Assembly: GCA_036873755.1 (NCBI GenBank)
Contig: JAVTVY010033650.1
Coordinates: 1-64,000 of the forward strand
Direction: 5' to 3'
DNA length: 64,000 nucleotides
Origin: Hanleya hanleyi
Taxonomy: Eukaryota > Mollusca > Polyplacophora > Lepidopleurida > Hanleyidae
This document shows, piece after piece, positions 11,101 to 21,054 of this stretch. The translations under genes and the position numbers were made by a program. Position 1 is the first letter of the stretch; every line of letters begins with the position of its first letter. The notes below the pieces were generated by a model, which ran no database searches, was not told where the DNA came from, and worked only from the letters and a program-made list of their open reading frames with translations.

Positions 11101-11554
11101 AATTGGTTCCGCTGTGCCTGTTCTTTACTCCACAAACAGAACATGTACTTCTCAAGCAGTCGTCTTGGGCCATTCTTACAACAGGATACAATATTCCTTT
11201 GTTGATAAGATGAACTAAGGACTGTTCTGCTATACCCCCCCGGAATATGGCTTGTCTACGTGGGTGTATCTTGAAATAAACCATTTCTCTGGGTGCATGG
11301 ATTCATTACCTTTAAAATGCTTCTATGTGTGGGTCCTCAAATCATTTTTGAGTCATGTAGTATTTATCATTTATGTACGACTGGTCAATAACAACATTAT
11401 TTGGTGAAACGATTATCACGGACATGGCATAAATTCCTTATTATTGTTTGTGTATCTATTCATTGTTTCTCAGGAATGTCCGGTAAATGGCAATCCATTC
11501 TGATTTCCATTTTTTAACTCGGGCAAGTCCGCTTTCACCGATCAGGTACATTTT

Positions 11555-11705
11555 GCCCAAGAATTAAGCCGATCGCTGCTCGCGAAAGGTTGGGGGCACC
11601 TTTCGCAAAACGTTCACAAAACGTTCGCGAAAGCATGTGCGAAAGGTTGATAATAACGTTAATATATAACGATTATTTCATACCTTTCGTGAAAGATAGG
11701 TCACG
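11555..11705. repeat. TTCGCGAA-type palindrome cluster, copy A
   Basis: Several versions of CTTTCGCRAAA and its reverse complement (CTCGCGAAAGG, ACCTTTCGCAAAACG, GTTCGCGAAAGC, GTGCGAAAGG, CCTTTCGTGAAAG) are packed in about 130 bases. The left border reads CCCAAGAATTAA, the same as copy B at 13.7 kb, so these are two members of one repeat family. Function unknown; a non-autonomous DNA transposon end is possible. Confidence 0.6.
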
Positions 11706-12766
11706 ATCGTAACTGTCGTAAAGCAATCCACATTTGACAAGACAAGATGTTTACATACGCGAGAGTGTTACATCTTCGACGCATTTCTTGGCAAATGCGG
11801 GTTACAATTGCATATGTTTTAGGACCGCTATTCTCGATTTCATCCAGCAAGATCTGAAAGGGCCTGGAGACACAAAGGTGTTTTTCTTGATAGTTTTTCA
11901 TCGGGGTTACCCCGATAAAAAAACAAATACGAATTGAGTTTTTACAATTCCAATAAATAAAATTGAGTATATTATTATTCGTACATTTGCGCGCCGGCGC
12001 ATGAAAAAAATGAGTTTTCTACATCAAAATTGAGTTTCAGGAATGAAATAGACAGAAAATAAAGTCTATGAAACAATAGAAAAATCTCCACTCACATTGT
12101 CGTTGAGGCTAAACAATTTTTTTGTTTTTTTGGTATGGAAATTCCCCAGGTAACAGATTTGATTTGGCTTTGATCATGCCCCCTGAGTAACACGGTGTTC
12201 TTGTTATGCTGCAATGAGGATAGTTCACACCTGTGATATCAGTGATCCCCGCATGCCCACTGCAGTGAAAGACGATACGACGACATCAACAAGACATCAC
12301 AATGCCTGAGCATCCACACATTGGCATTGATATTACATGACTGTTCCTTTATGATGCTACGTCACGTCATTACCCTATAAAACAGTAGCGACGCCTAGAG
12401 GGATGAACTATCCCCATTATGATCTGGCTAAAATATTGATATTGATGATGATTTCTGGCTGAAAGATTTACCCCATGTTTTAATAGTCAAGAGGTAAATC
12501 CAGTGTGTCATGTGGAGTTTTTGACAGACTTTGATGAAGAATAAACTGGGCTGGATTATCTTTTCATTAAAATTAATGTTGTACATTGAGAGGTGAACAA
12601 CATTTGTACATCATTTGCTGTCTTGTTCAACAGGAACATACTTTATATCGAAATGAGTACAAGACTTGCAACATCCTGTTGTATGTAATATATAAGTTAC
12701 AAATATTTGTCGTCTAAATATATAAATCCATATATAAATGAGGTATATAACAAAGCGTTGACTTAC
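11706..12766. other. no gene seen
   Basis: AT-rich stretch with no supported exon. It lies between the two candidate exons of the unidentified minus-strand gene and would be part of its intron. Confidence 0.4.
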
Positions 12767-12895
12767 AGATAATAGTACATCATAGATACCAGGTATCCAA
12801 ATTGTCCCCCCAAGGGCAGCTTGTGAAAGACTACAGATCTCTACATCACTATGTACATCTGCTCCCTCACAACGAAATAATCGACTTTTAGACAC
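12767..12895 (-). CDS. candidate exon of an unidentified gene
   Basis: A 129-base minus-strand segment of exactly 43 codons is bordered by acceptor TTTTCCAG (just above 12895) and donor TCT|GTAAGT (just below 12767), with phase 0 at both ends. The encoded stretch begins VSKSRLFRCEGADVHSD and ends TIWIPGIYDVLLS. It is not low-complexity and has a strong consensus donor. The phase-0 exit joins the phase-0 entry of the exon at 10730-10898. Together they would give a continuous 99-residue sequence that I do not recognise. The exon call is reasonable, but function and gene ends are unknown. Confidence 0.5.
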
Positions 12896-13027
12896 CTGGA
12901 AAATAGTAACATTGAAAAGAATTATGTAGTGGATATTTCACTTAAACTCGAGGCAATAAACGTGATAAAGAATTATGACTTGAATAGACAACAGAGAATC
13001 AGGATTAGATTAACAGTACTTTACCAA

Positions 13028-13192
13028 CAAGCGTTCTGAGAACCCCAACATCTCACTTTGTGGGGTCACCCACCGAAGCTGCAGCAGTATTGAAAGCATA
13101 CATGAAGAGCAAACAATAACGTCTGATGTGATGATGTGGTACGGACAATAATGTCTGGAATAGATTATCTGGTACAGACAATAACATCAGTC
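13028..13192 (+). repeat. head of 31-bp minisatellite repeat, copy 1
   Basis: A non-tandem segment starting CAAGCGTTCTGAGAACCCC and containing GAAGCTGCAGCAGTATTGAA precedes the 31-bp array. The same head precedes the array at 32.9 kb and occurs without an array at 22.69 kb, so head and array travel together as a dispersed element. Confidence 0.75.
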
Positions 13193-13690
13193 CCATGTGG
13201 GATTACTGCCAGATAGGTCAATCCCGTGTAGGATGGATGGGTCCGTGCCGTGGGGTTACTGCTGCATAGGGCAGTCCAGTGTGAGATTACTGCTGGATAG
13301 GTCAGTCCCATGTGAGATTACTGCTGAATAGGCCAGTCCTGTGTAGGATTACTGCTGGATGAGCCAGTCCCATATGTTATTACTGCTGGATAGACCAGTC
13401 CCGTGTGGGATTACTGCTGGATAGTCCAGTCCCAAGTGGGATTACTGCTGGATAGGTCAGTCCCGTCTGGGAGCTGTTGGATAGGCGAGTCTTATATGTG
13501 ATTACTGCTGGATAGGTCAGTCCCGTCTGGGAGCTGTTGGATAGGCGAGTCTCATATGGGATTACTGCCGGATAGGTCAGTCCCATCTGGGATTACTGCT
13601 GCACAGGCAGTCCTGTCTGGGATTACTGCTGCATACGGCAATCCTGTGCTGGATTACTGCTGGATAGGCTAACCAAGTGTGGGATTACAG
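13193..13690 (+). repeat. 31-bp minisatellite array 1
   Basis: About 15 imperfect units resembling GGATTACTGCTGGATAGG followed by a CAGTCCCGTGTG-like part, with period 31. Two units share a shortened GGAGCTGTTGGATAGGCGAG variant, indicating local duplication. Confidence 0.85.
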
Positions 13691-13694
13691 CGGG

Positions 13695-13870
13695 ATACAG
13701 TACACCCAAGAATTAAACTGGTCAAATTCGCGAAGGATAGCCAAAAAATGTCGCGAACCGTTCGCGAACGTTTCGCGAACGATTCGCCAGTACCTCTCGC
13801 CATACCTTTCGTGAGAAAATGTCAGAATTGAACCTTTCGCGAAAGGAATACGCGAACGATGTTTGAGGAA
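13695..13870. repeat. TTCGCGAA-type palindrome cluster, copy B
   Basis: This begins with CCCAAGAATTAAAC and contains at least six TTCGCGAA-like palindromes (ATTCGCGAAGG, GTTCGCGAACG, TTTCGCGAACG, CTTTCGCGAAAGG). It also shares CATACCTTTCGTGA with copy A near 11.68 kb. Confidence 0.6.
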
Positions 13871-14579
13871 ATACATGTCGTAAAATGTTTATATTTTTGT
13901 CTATCAACTATTTATTTTTCATTTGCTGGTGTGTTTTGTTTTTAATGGCATTAATTAGGTCCATATACCTAATTTTGCAAATGAATTGCAACTATAAAAT
14001 CACGACGACGGAGTAACGTTCACACCCACGTCGAGTCTCCAGCGCGTCAAAAAGAACATAAATTGGCATGGTACATGTTTGGATATAGTGATCAAACATA
14101 TTTTCATTTGTATTAGGACATTTTGGCTTGTCAAAATGGGTAATTGGAACAAGGCAAGATCCACATGTAACCTTAGCTCAAAGTACTGGTGCTATTCTAT
14201 ATTTAGCTTACATGTACACGAATGTGTCCTTTCAGCCTGAATTGCCTCGCTGGTCGTTGTCTTTGGACTTCTAGCATGTAGTCAACTTTCTGATCACTAT
14301 TCCAGTTCATATTTAAATCATGGGCTCTGGAGTGTTTATATCCCCGTTCACATTTAAATCACAGACACCGGGGTGTTCCTATCCCACGTGTTTTTCCCAT
14401 GGTGCATGGTTTGGCCAGGCTATTTAACGCGTGCTGTATTTGACTTCGCTGTCCAGTTTGCACCGACCAGCCAGAGATGTTTTAGTACACGTAGAAATTT
14501 TTAAAGTTTGAGTTTTAGTTTGTTGTCCTGTCTTGTTCTGTCGCCGAGTCCAGTAAAATATCTTCGTTGCGTCCGTAGT

Positions 14580-15785
14580 ATGTCTGCCGGCACTGTTCCC
14601 CGATTACGGCGAGGTATTCGGAAAGACTATGCAGCCCTGCATGTCGGGCGCCCTCTTCCTTCTGTGTCCGTGAACCGGGAAATGGCGGACTTGCAGTCCG
14701 AGATTACCACGCTGAGTCGTCAGCTTCAGTTTGATACCCCCGTACAAGAGGGGGCTGAGTTCGTGAACATGAACTTGCCAAATCAAGTTGTTTCAGATTT
14801 GGGACAACAGCCATCTGAACAACCAGACCTTGATAGTCAACTTGCAGCTGCGGAAAGGGAGCGTGAATATCTCCAACGTCAGCTCGCTGATGCCAGGAAA
14901 CAACAAACTGTGCGTGATGTGCAGGCCGAAGTTGAAGACTTGCGGAAAAAATTGATGGAATGTCGTTCAACAAATGATCACCGGGTCCATCTTACGGCTA
15001 CTTCCCAGGTTAGTCCTGTCAACATACCTACGCTATCGGATTTGAGACGTCTTGGTGCTCTTGATCAGCGGGCGGAGGGTGCCTCTTTCCCGGCCCCATT
15101 TGATGTTGGAAATTCCGACGAGGCCGGACTTCCTACTTCACGGCGAGGTATGATTACTCAAACAATTCGATCTGGTAAAGACCTAAAATTAACTGATCAA
15201 GTGGTTTTACCACAGCATTGGCCTCATACATTTTTAGGCGTACAATTTGTGAATCGAAAAATTGTCTATGAACAATTGACCATGCCACAGTTTATCGCTG
15301 GTTTTGTTGCTATTTTGGAGACCCTGCATCCAACTAGCCTTGAACGGAAACATCGACTAGCACATTTGAGACTATTGATGTACCACTCTTGTAACTATAG
15401 CTGGAAGACGGTCTTGGATTTTCATGCAGCCGTGTTATTAGATATTGAGCGCGGTTTACGCATATGGGGCGAGCCGTTTCATGACCTGGAGTCGGTGATT
15501 CTTCATGCCCGGTTAGGTGCAGAAGAAAAACAAGTCACAAGTAGCTATGGTAGGCCTAACGGTCAATCTTCCAGCCTAAGTGGGTCAAATAGTTCGCGTT
15601 CAGCTATTTACTTTTGTAAAGAATTTCAGGTCGGTTCATGTTCGTCATGTGAAAAAGCTCACGTCGGTTTAGTCGGGAAGGAGCGTAGATGGGTCCGACA
15701 CATTTGTGCTACTTGTTGGCTGTCTACAAAAGCCCAGCAGGACCACCCTGAGTGTTCGTGCCCGAAGTTACAATCGCGGCATTGA
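14580..15785 (+). CDS. Ngaro-like Gag protein
   Basis: The first convincing ATG is at 14580 (MSAGTVPRLRRG); the frame is open further upstream. The stop is TGA at 15783-15785, giving about 401 residues. A coiled-coil-like heptad region (LAAAEREREYLQRQLADARK) lies at about residues 90-140, a central helical capsid-like region at about 205-320, and a Cys/His-rich end at about 340-400 (FCKEFQVGSCSSCEKAHVG, then HICATCW and HPECSC). The latter resembles the zinc-binding end of Gag-like proteins in Ngaro-type elements. The next frame is in the same phase, so Gag and RT are parted by a single TGA followed by CAA. Readthrough or mutation are both possible. Confidence 0.8.
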   Translation: MSAGTVPRLRRGIRKDYAALHVGRPLPSVSVNREMADLQSEITTLSRQLQFDTPVQEGAEFVNMNLPNQVVSDLGQQPSEQPDLDSQLAAAEREREYLQRQLADARKQQTVRDVQAEVEDLRKKLMECRSTNDHRVHLTATSQVSPVNIPTLSDLRRLGALDQRAEGASFPAPFDVGNSDEAGLPTSRRGMITQTIRSGKDLKLTDQVVLPQHWPHTFLGVQFVNRKIVYEQLTMPQFIAGFVAILETLHPTSLERKHRLAHLRLLMYHSCNYSWKTVLDFHAAVLLDIERGLRIWGEPFHDLESVILHARLGAEEKQVTSSYGRPNGQSSSLSGSNSSRSAIYFCKEFQVGSCSSCEKAHVGLVGKERRWVRHICATCWLSTKAQQDHPECSCPKLQSRH

Positions 15786-16194
15786 CAAATAGTGCGGCCG
15801 GAGTGTAGTGACTCGCAACTTCACAAGTCTAGTCCTGTCGTGTCCAGTCATTCTGTTGCTACATTAAATGGGGCCGGTCCAGAACTTTGTCCCGTTTTGT
15901 CTTGTCTTGTCAATACCGTTAGTGGTGTTTGTGATGTGCCGCAATACACGGACACGTCTAAGTTTTGTCCCGTTTCCCCTACCAATGAAACTGTATATAT
16001 GCTGGCAGCCCATAGTCGGGTAGTCGCGTCCTCCAAACCGAACATTGATGGTTGTCGTATCCCGGTGCCGTCGAATTGGAATATTTCACATTTACAACAC
16101 TTGTTGTCTAGCTATCATGATCGCGTCGTGGCAGACTTCTTATGTTTCGGTTTCCCGGTTGGATACTCTAAAGATGTCCCTTATAGAAATTTAA
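15786..16194 (+). pseudogene. Ngaro-like RT N-terminal part
   Basis: In the same frame as Gag, after one TGA, an open stretch encodes a low-complexity linker and then a segment typical for the region before RT in these elements: IPVPSNWNISHLQHLLSSYH and VADFLCFGFPVGYSKDVPYR. It stops making sense at the TTAA at 16191-16194, where the insertion begins. The frame happens to continue open to 16556 through insertion sequence, but that part is repeat-coded (GAPAKLPGS, LSATLREL) and not RT. Confidence 0.7.
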
Positions 16195-17911
16195 GGTTGC
16201 GGGGAGCTCCCGCTAAGCTCCCGGGCTCATATGTTAACTTGTGCGAGCTATCCGCTACCTTGCGCGAGCTATCCGCTACCTTGCGCGAACTAGTGCGAGC
16301 TAACCAGCAGATCGCGAGAGCCAGCGGGAGCTACCCGTTAGCTTGCGTGAGATACCCGCTACCTCGCGCTCACTATCATAGATTGTTTCTAGTACTCACC
16401 GCAAGTTTGCGCTACCTACCATCATCGCAGAGTTTCAAACCTGCTAGCTCGCGAGAGGTAGCGCAACTTTGCGGGAGCTATCGCAAGTTTGAGATATTTG
16501 ATAGTCTCTGTATTCTTCAGATTCCACACCATTACTTTTCCTGTCCAGCTATATAGGCCTTCCTTAAACCAACATCTGGAAAATCTGGGTCAGTCTCGTG
16601 ACCAGTGTGTAGGAATACATAAGAAAATTCCAAAGTTCCCTTCCACACAAGGCCAAAAAATCTGTTCTCTGCAGTGCTACAGATATTTACTTATGTTTTC
16701 ACATTCTTGTGAATGATAAACTTTCTTTAGATATGGGATTAGTGCCCTTTTATCCTTGGTATTTCCTGCCCTGGAAATGGACTACTTTTGAACGGGGAGG
16801 GATGGTGTGTGATGCAGTCAGCATTTGAAAAATTGGAGGGAGAAGCTGTTATACATCTTAGTTCAATGGATGTATCTATAAGAGAGAGTCATTTCATGTT
16901 GTTTCATTAGTTTTTGGTAAGTACATGCTCTTTCAAATGATCAAGCAATCATAGCTGAGTTTTTTCCTGAAGTGAATTAACAAAGTGAGAGTAGGTGAGG
17001 GTTTAATTATGAATTTTCTAACTTAGACCTGGTGTAGAGTATAAGGCATATAATGCATTTAGTAATCCACTGAAACTCACCTCATGTTATTTCTTAAAGA
17101 TGAATAGCAATTCAATTTGGATTCACTTGATACCAGTACTAGGCTATTTCTTAAGCAAACTAAATGGATGGTCATTATTCAGTTAACCCATGGTTAACCT
17201 CAATTAGCTATAAAACTTTTAATTTTATTGGATAGTTAATCTACCTTTTTGCAAAATTCAGATCTTTTCCCCTAATTTGTTCTGCATGTATTCAAATAGC
17301 TGGTGTATATAGTACATGTATGCTCACCCTGTCTTTGTTCTGATCTTGACCTACATAATGAATTTGTGAAATTGTAGGCTGAACCAGGGTCACTGATTTT
17401 GTGGATCAAGTTTGATAGGTCGCTGGCTTGCGCAACCTACCACTAGCTTGCGCCACCTACCGCTAGCTCGCGCAACCCTACAACAGTAATACAACTCTGG
17501 ATCTTCGTTAACTAGCGCTGGCTACCATGGACAGCCGCAAACTAGCAATGTTTCAAATGGGAGCTTATCGGTAGCTCCCGGCAAGGTAGCAGCTTGCGGG
17601 GAGCTAGCGCACGGTTGCGGTGAGCTATCGCGAGCTTGCGGGGAGGTATCGCGAGCTCGCGGGGAGCTAGCACAAGCTCGCACGGAGCAGGAATGGGGAC
17701 CTGGCGCGAGCTCGCAGGGAGCTACAATCGGGAGCTGGCGCAAGCTTGCGCAAGGTTGCGGGGAGCTATCACTACCTTGCGGGAGCCAACCTACCAGCCT
17801 TATCGGGAGCTAGCGCAAGCTCCCAATGTTTCAAATGGGATCTTATCGGTAGCTAACATTGTAAGCTACCGCAAGCTAACTCCGCAATCTCTCTGCAATC
17901 TCTCTGCAATC
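16195..17911. mobile_element. TTAA-flanked non-autonomous insertion with GCGAGCTA subrepeats
   Basis: A stretch of about 1.7 kb separates the RT N-terminus from its core. TTAA is present at both borders (16191-16194 and 17912-17915). Just inside, the left end reads GGTTGCGGGGAGC and the right end, in reverse complement, GATTGCAGAGAGATTGC, an imperfect inverted repeat. Both flanks (16195-16500 and 17415-17905) are filled with short subrepeats such as GCGAGCTATC, GCTAGCTCGCG and GGGAGCTAGCGCAAGC in both orientations. The middle, 16500-17415, is AT-rich and non-coding. A TTAA target with inverted ends fits piggyBac- or Kolobok-type transposons, but no transposase is present. Removing it does not restore the RT frame, so either another shift exists or the right border is slightly off. 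Confidence 0.6.
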
Positions 17912-17955
17912 TTAATTTTCTGTAAGGGGTATTACCGACGTGTGACTCCCGAACG

Positions 17956-19413
17956 CATCAGGGTGCTCAAAACTTTCCCATTGCTGTTTCCGAGTATATT
18001 GATAAAGAGTTACGGTACGGTGCAACACTAGGTCCCTTCACTTCAAACCCACTTACAACTGACTTAACACTTTCTCCACTGAATACTGTTGATAAGGATG
18101 GGGGGACTGCACGCAGGGTTATTTTGGATTTGAGTTGGCCACGCGGTACATCGGTTAATGATGGTATTCCCAAAGATCGGTACCTTGACAGTGTTGTGGA
18201 CTTGACATATCCTACAGTGGACTCGTTACTGGACATTGTGCGAGAGAAGGGACGCGGTTGTTTATTATTTAAATGTGACTTGCGACGCGCCTATCGGCAA
18301 CTGCCTGTCGATCCAGGGGATTTACACCTTTTGGGTTATACATGGGAAAATAAATTTTATATAGATTGTTCCTTGCCATTCGGTTTACGATCAGCCGCGC
18401 ATGTGTGCCAGCGGGTTACGAATGCCATCCTTTACATTGCTCACGCTCGGGGTGTCAAGGCTGTTAATTACCTTGACGATTTTGGGGGTGCCGACACTCC
18501 TGATAGAGCTCACGGTTCATTTCGTACTCTTCGTGCTGTTCTTAATGAGGTCGGGGCTGAAGAGGCAGACTCTAAAGCATGTGAACCGACCACTGAAATG
18601 CCTTTTTGGGGTCTGGAAATTGACTCGGTAGCCGCACAGTTACGCGTTCCTGCCGATAAGTTAGAGGGTCTGGATAAACTCCTTGATGATTGGCTGAAAC
18701 GGTCCCAAGCTACGAAGCGTCAGTTGCAGTCACTCATTGGAAAACTGATTTTCATTGCTAAGTGTGTACAGCCCGGTAGGTTATTTATTGCTAGAATGCT
18801 GTCTGTCTTGCGCGGTATACAAAGTGACCGATCACGTTTTGTCGTGTCCGAAGAATTTCGCAAGGACGTCATGTGGTGGAGTCGTTTTGTGCGCGTCTTC
18901 AATGGTGTGTCTATTCTCAAGTTTGACCCATGGTGTGACCCAGATGATACCTTCGCGACTGACGCCTGTTTAACAGGTTGTGGAGGATGGGCAGATTCTG
19001 GATTCTTTCATTCTACTTTTCCTGAGTGGATCCGTGATCAGCAGCTGCCGATTGCGATACTTGAGTACATGGCTATCATGGTCGCTGTGAAATTGTGGGG
19101 CCATTGTTGGTCTGGAAAGCGTATTACCGTTGCATGTGATAATCAAGCCGTAGTCATGGTGTTAAATTCTGGCAGAGTGCGTCATCCCGTTATGGCTAGC
19201 TGTATGCGGGAAATTGCATTCCATGCCGCGTTTAGGGACTTTGAAATTCGTGCCATTCACTTGTCAACTAAAGCCAACAGGGCTGCAGATCTTTTATCCC
19301 GCTGTCACTTGTCACCCCAGCATAAGTCGCGGTTCTTAGCGGAATATAATTTCAATATTGACCAGGAGTATTGTGTTTCTCAAAGCTTATTCGAGTTTTC
19401 TGCTTCCTGGTAA
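17956..19413 (+). pseudogene. Ngaro-like RT core and RNase H
   Basis: Open from HQGAQNFP at 17956 to TAA at 19411-19413, although the first ATG is only at about 18163, so no independent start is expected. RT blocks: GPFTSNPL, ARRVILDLSWPRGTSVNDGI, FKCDLRRAYRQLPVDP, LPFGLRSAAHVCQ and the catalytic VNYLDDFGG. RNase H: FATDACLTGCGGW, AILEYMAIMVAV, VACDNQAVVMVLN and NRAADLLSR. The LDLSWPRG and YLDD signatures differ from the first element and match the Ngaro-like branch. The frame is intact here, but the upstream portion has been cut off by the insertion. Confidence 0.88.
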
Positions 19414-19650
19414 TTTGTAGGTGAACAATTACGTGCCTTGAGAAAAGCGGTACGTTTAACGCAGAAGGACGCCTTTGCGCAGGGGACCCATGGGAATCTC
19501 CGAACTCAGTGGAGGGCATATTATCTTTTTTGTGACCATTATGGTTTGACTCCGTTACCTGTAGGTATTGATGTTTTGTGTTTATATGTGCAATTTTTAA
19601 GATTGTCATTTACTGCGATAGCAAGTGTAAACATGAATTGCAGGCAAGCA
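19414..19650 (+). pseudogene. tyrosine recombinase N-terminal remnant
   Basis: Directly after the TAA of the RT frame, and in the same phase, the sequence encodes EQLRALRKAVRLTQKDAF and GNLRTQWRAYYLFCDHYGLT, the helical N-terminal domain of a tyrosine recombinase. It breaks off near 19650 just before a poly-T tract (19679-19688). The catalytic Arg, HxxR and Tyr are absent. The element was therefore truncated at its 3' end or joined to other DNA. Confidence 0.75.
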
Positions 19651-19689
19651 CCTAAAAGGTGCGTGGACCCCTCAGCCTTTTTTTTTTAG

Positions 19690-20490
19690 TAAAGTAGGAT
19701 CAGGGCTGCATCTAGAGCCAATTTAGTTTCGGAAAACATATGGGTGCCCAAAACTCAAAAGAAACAAAAAACGAAAGTGTTGTTGTTGTTCAATTTTGAA
19801 AGGATTTCTGAAGGAAATACTAGAAAAAGCCCCTAGGATCCTCAATATCGATCCTATTGCATAGCTGGGTATTGAATTTCATGTTAATAAACCTCTGTTT
19901 TGGGAGTGATCACAGGCTATTTGCGCCGAAATTCACTTACAAAAATTGGACCCTCAATAATGAATAACGAAAAGGAAATGGGAGTTTGGGATCGGAACCT
20001 GCAAAAAAATCCCTGGACACCGTATAAAACAGATATAGGTTTCACGCGAGTGGTGTGCTGGGATTACAGCATGCAAGAAAGTGTAGCTTTATCAGTGGCA
20101 ATTTATGCATTGCACAAGTGTGATTTAGTAAACACACTGATTGACATAGGCCCATCCTTATCATTAGGGGGGGGGGGGTGCATAAACTCCAGGTATGCAA
20201 ACTGGTTCAAAATTGCCCAGAGTCAGGCTAAAAATGGGCTCTCCTAATCACTCGTTTGAAATAATTTCCAAGGTACAGTAACATGTTAGGTGACAAAAAT
20301 TGATAAAAATGTTGCACCAGTTAAATGTGTGAACACAAATATGGTTCATGCAAAAGTTTTAGGATAAAACATATGATGTAGAATAGAATAATTTAATAGC
20401 AAAATTAAAGAAAATTGTTGTCCTTCATTCAATGAGAATCTTCCTTGTATCAGGGAACCTTCAAAATTCACAATGAAACATGCAACCAAC
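19690..20490. other. no gene seen
   Basis: AT-rich sequence with an 11-G run near 20168 and no supported exon. It begins where the truncated retrotransposon stops. Confidence 0.4.
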
Positions 20491-20497
20491 GGTTCCC

Positions 20498-20940
20498 GAT
20501 GGGCATAGATAACAGTGCAAAAGCTAAGCCATCAATAAATAATAAAAAAAAATCAAAAAAAATCATGAAATAATTATAACCATCTGAAAATCTAATCATT
20601 TCATCAGTCAACATTCAGGAAGCTCTCACCAAAGTTTCGTCAGGCCCGACTTGATAGATCTACAGATATTCAGCGGACAAGAACATGTTGATGGGCATAG
20701 ATAACAGTGCAAAAGCTGAGCCATCAATAAATAATAAAAAAAATAATTAAAAATCATGAAATCATCATAGCCACCTGAAAATCTAATCATTTCATCAGTC
20801 AACATTCAGGAAGCTCTCACCAAAGTTTGGTCGGGCCCGACTTCATAGATCTGCAGATATTCAGCGGACAAGAACATGTTGACGGACGGACGCCAGGACG
20901 GACGGACGCCAGGACGGACGGACGGACCAACGAATGAGGT
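20498..20940 (+). repeat. 192-bp direct duplication with ACGGACGG tail
   Basis: The segment starting GATGGGCATAGATAACAGTG at 20498 is repeated at 20690 with about 95% identity, both followed by TCAACATTCAGGAAGCTCTC and CAGCGGACAAGAACATGTTG. The second copy runs into a (GGACGGAC) simple tract at 20882-20930. The layout is typical of a dispersed repeat with a microsatellite tail. Confidence 0.8.
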
Positions 20941-21054
20941 TTAGGGGTTACTGGATAAGGGGCTCTTTTACAATCGAGAATTAAGGGCTATATAATAATT
21001 TGCTAACATTTGCGACTTGTGGGGTAAACGTTGTCCAGGAATTGAGGGCTCTCA

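Larger units (their letters stand above)
14400..19650 (+). mobile_element. Ngaro-like tyrosine-recombinase retrotransposon, interrupted and truncated
   Basis: The element carries, in order, a Gag-like frame with a Cys/His-rich end, an RT/RNase H with a YLDD motif, and the start of a tyrosine recombinase. No inverted terminal repeats like those of the first element were seen, which together with the gene order points to the Ngaro side of the DIRS order. A TTAA-flanked insertion (about 16195-17911) splits the RT, and the recombinase ends abruptly near 19650 before its catalytic residues. The 5' border is unknown; TATTTAA near 14421 may belong to its promoter. The element is a dead relic. Confidence 0.8.

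Noticed and set aside
17636..18031. 131-codon plus-strand open frame
   Set aside because: Mostly subrepeats of the TTAA-flanked insertion; its last part overlaps RT sequence in the wrong frame.
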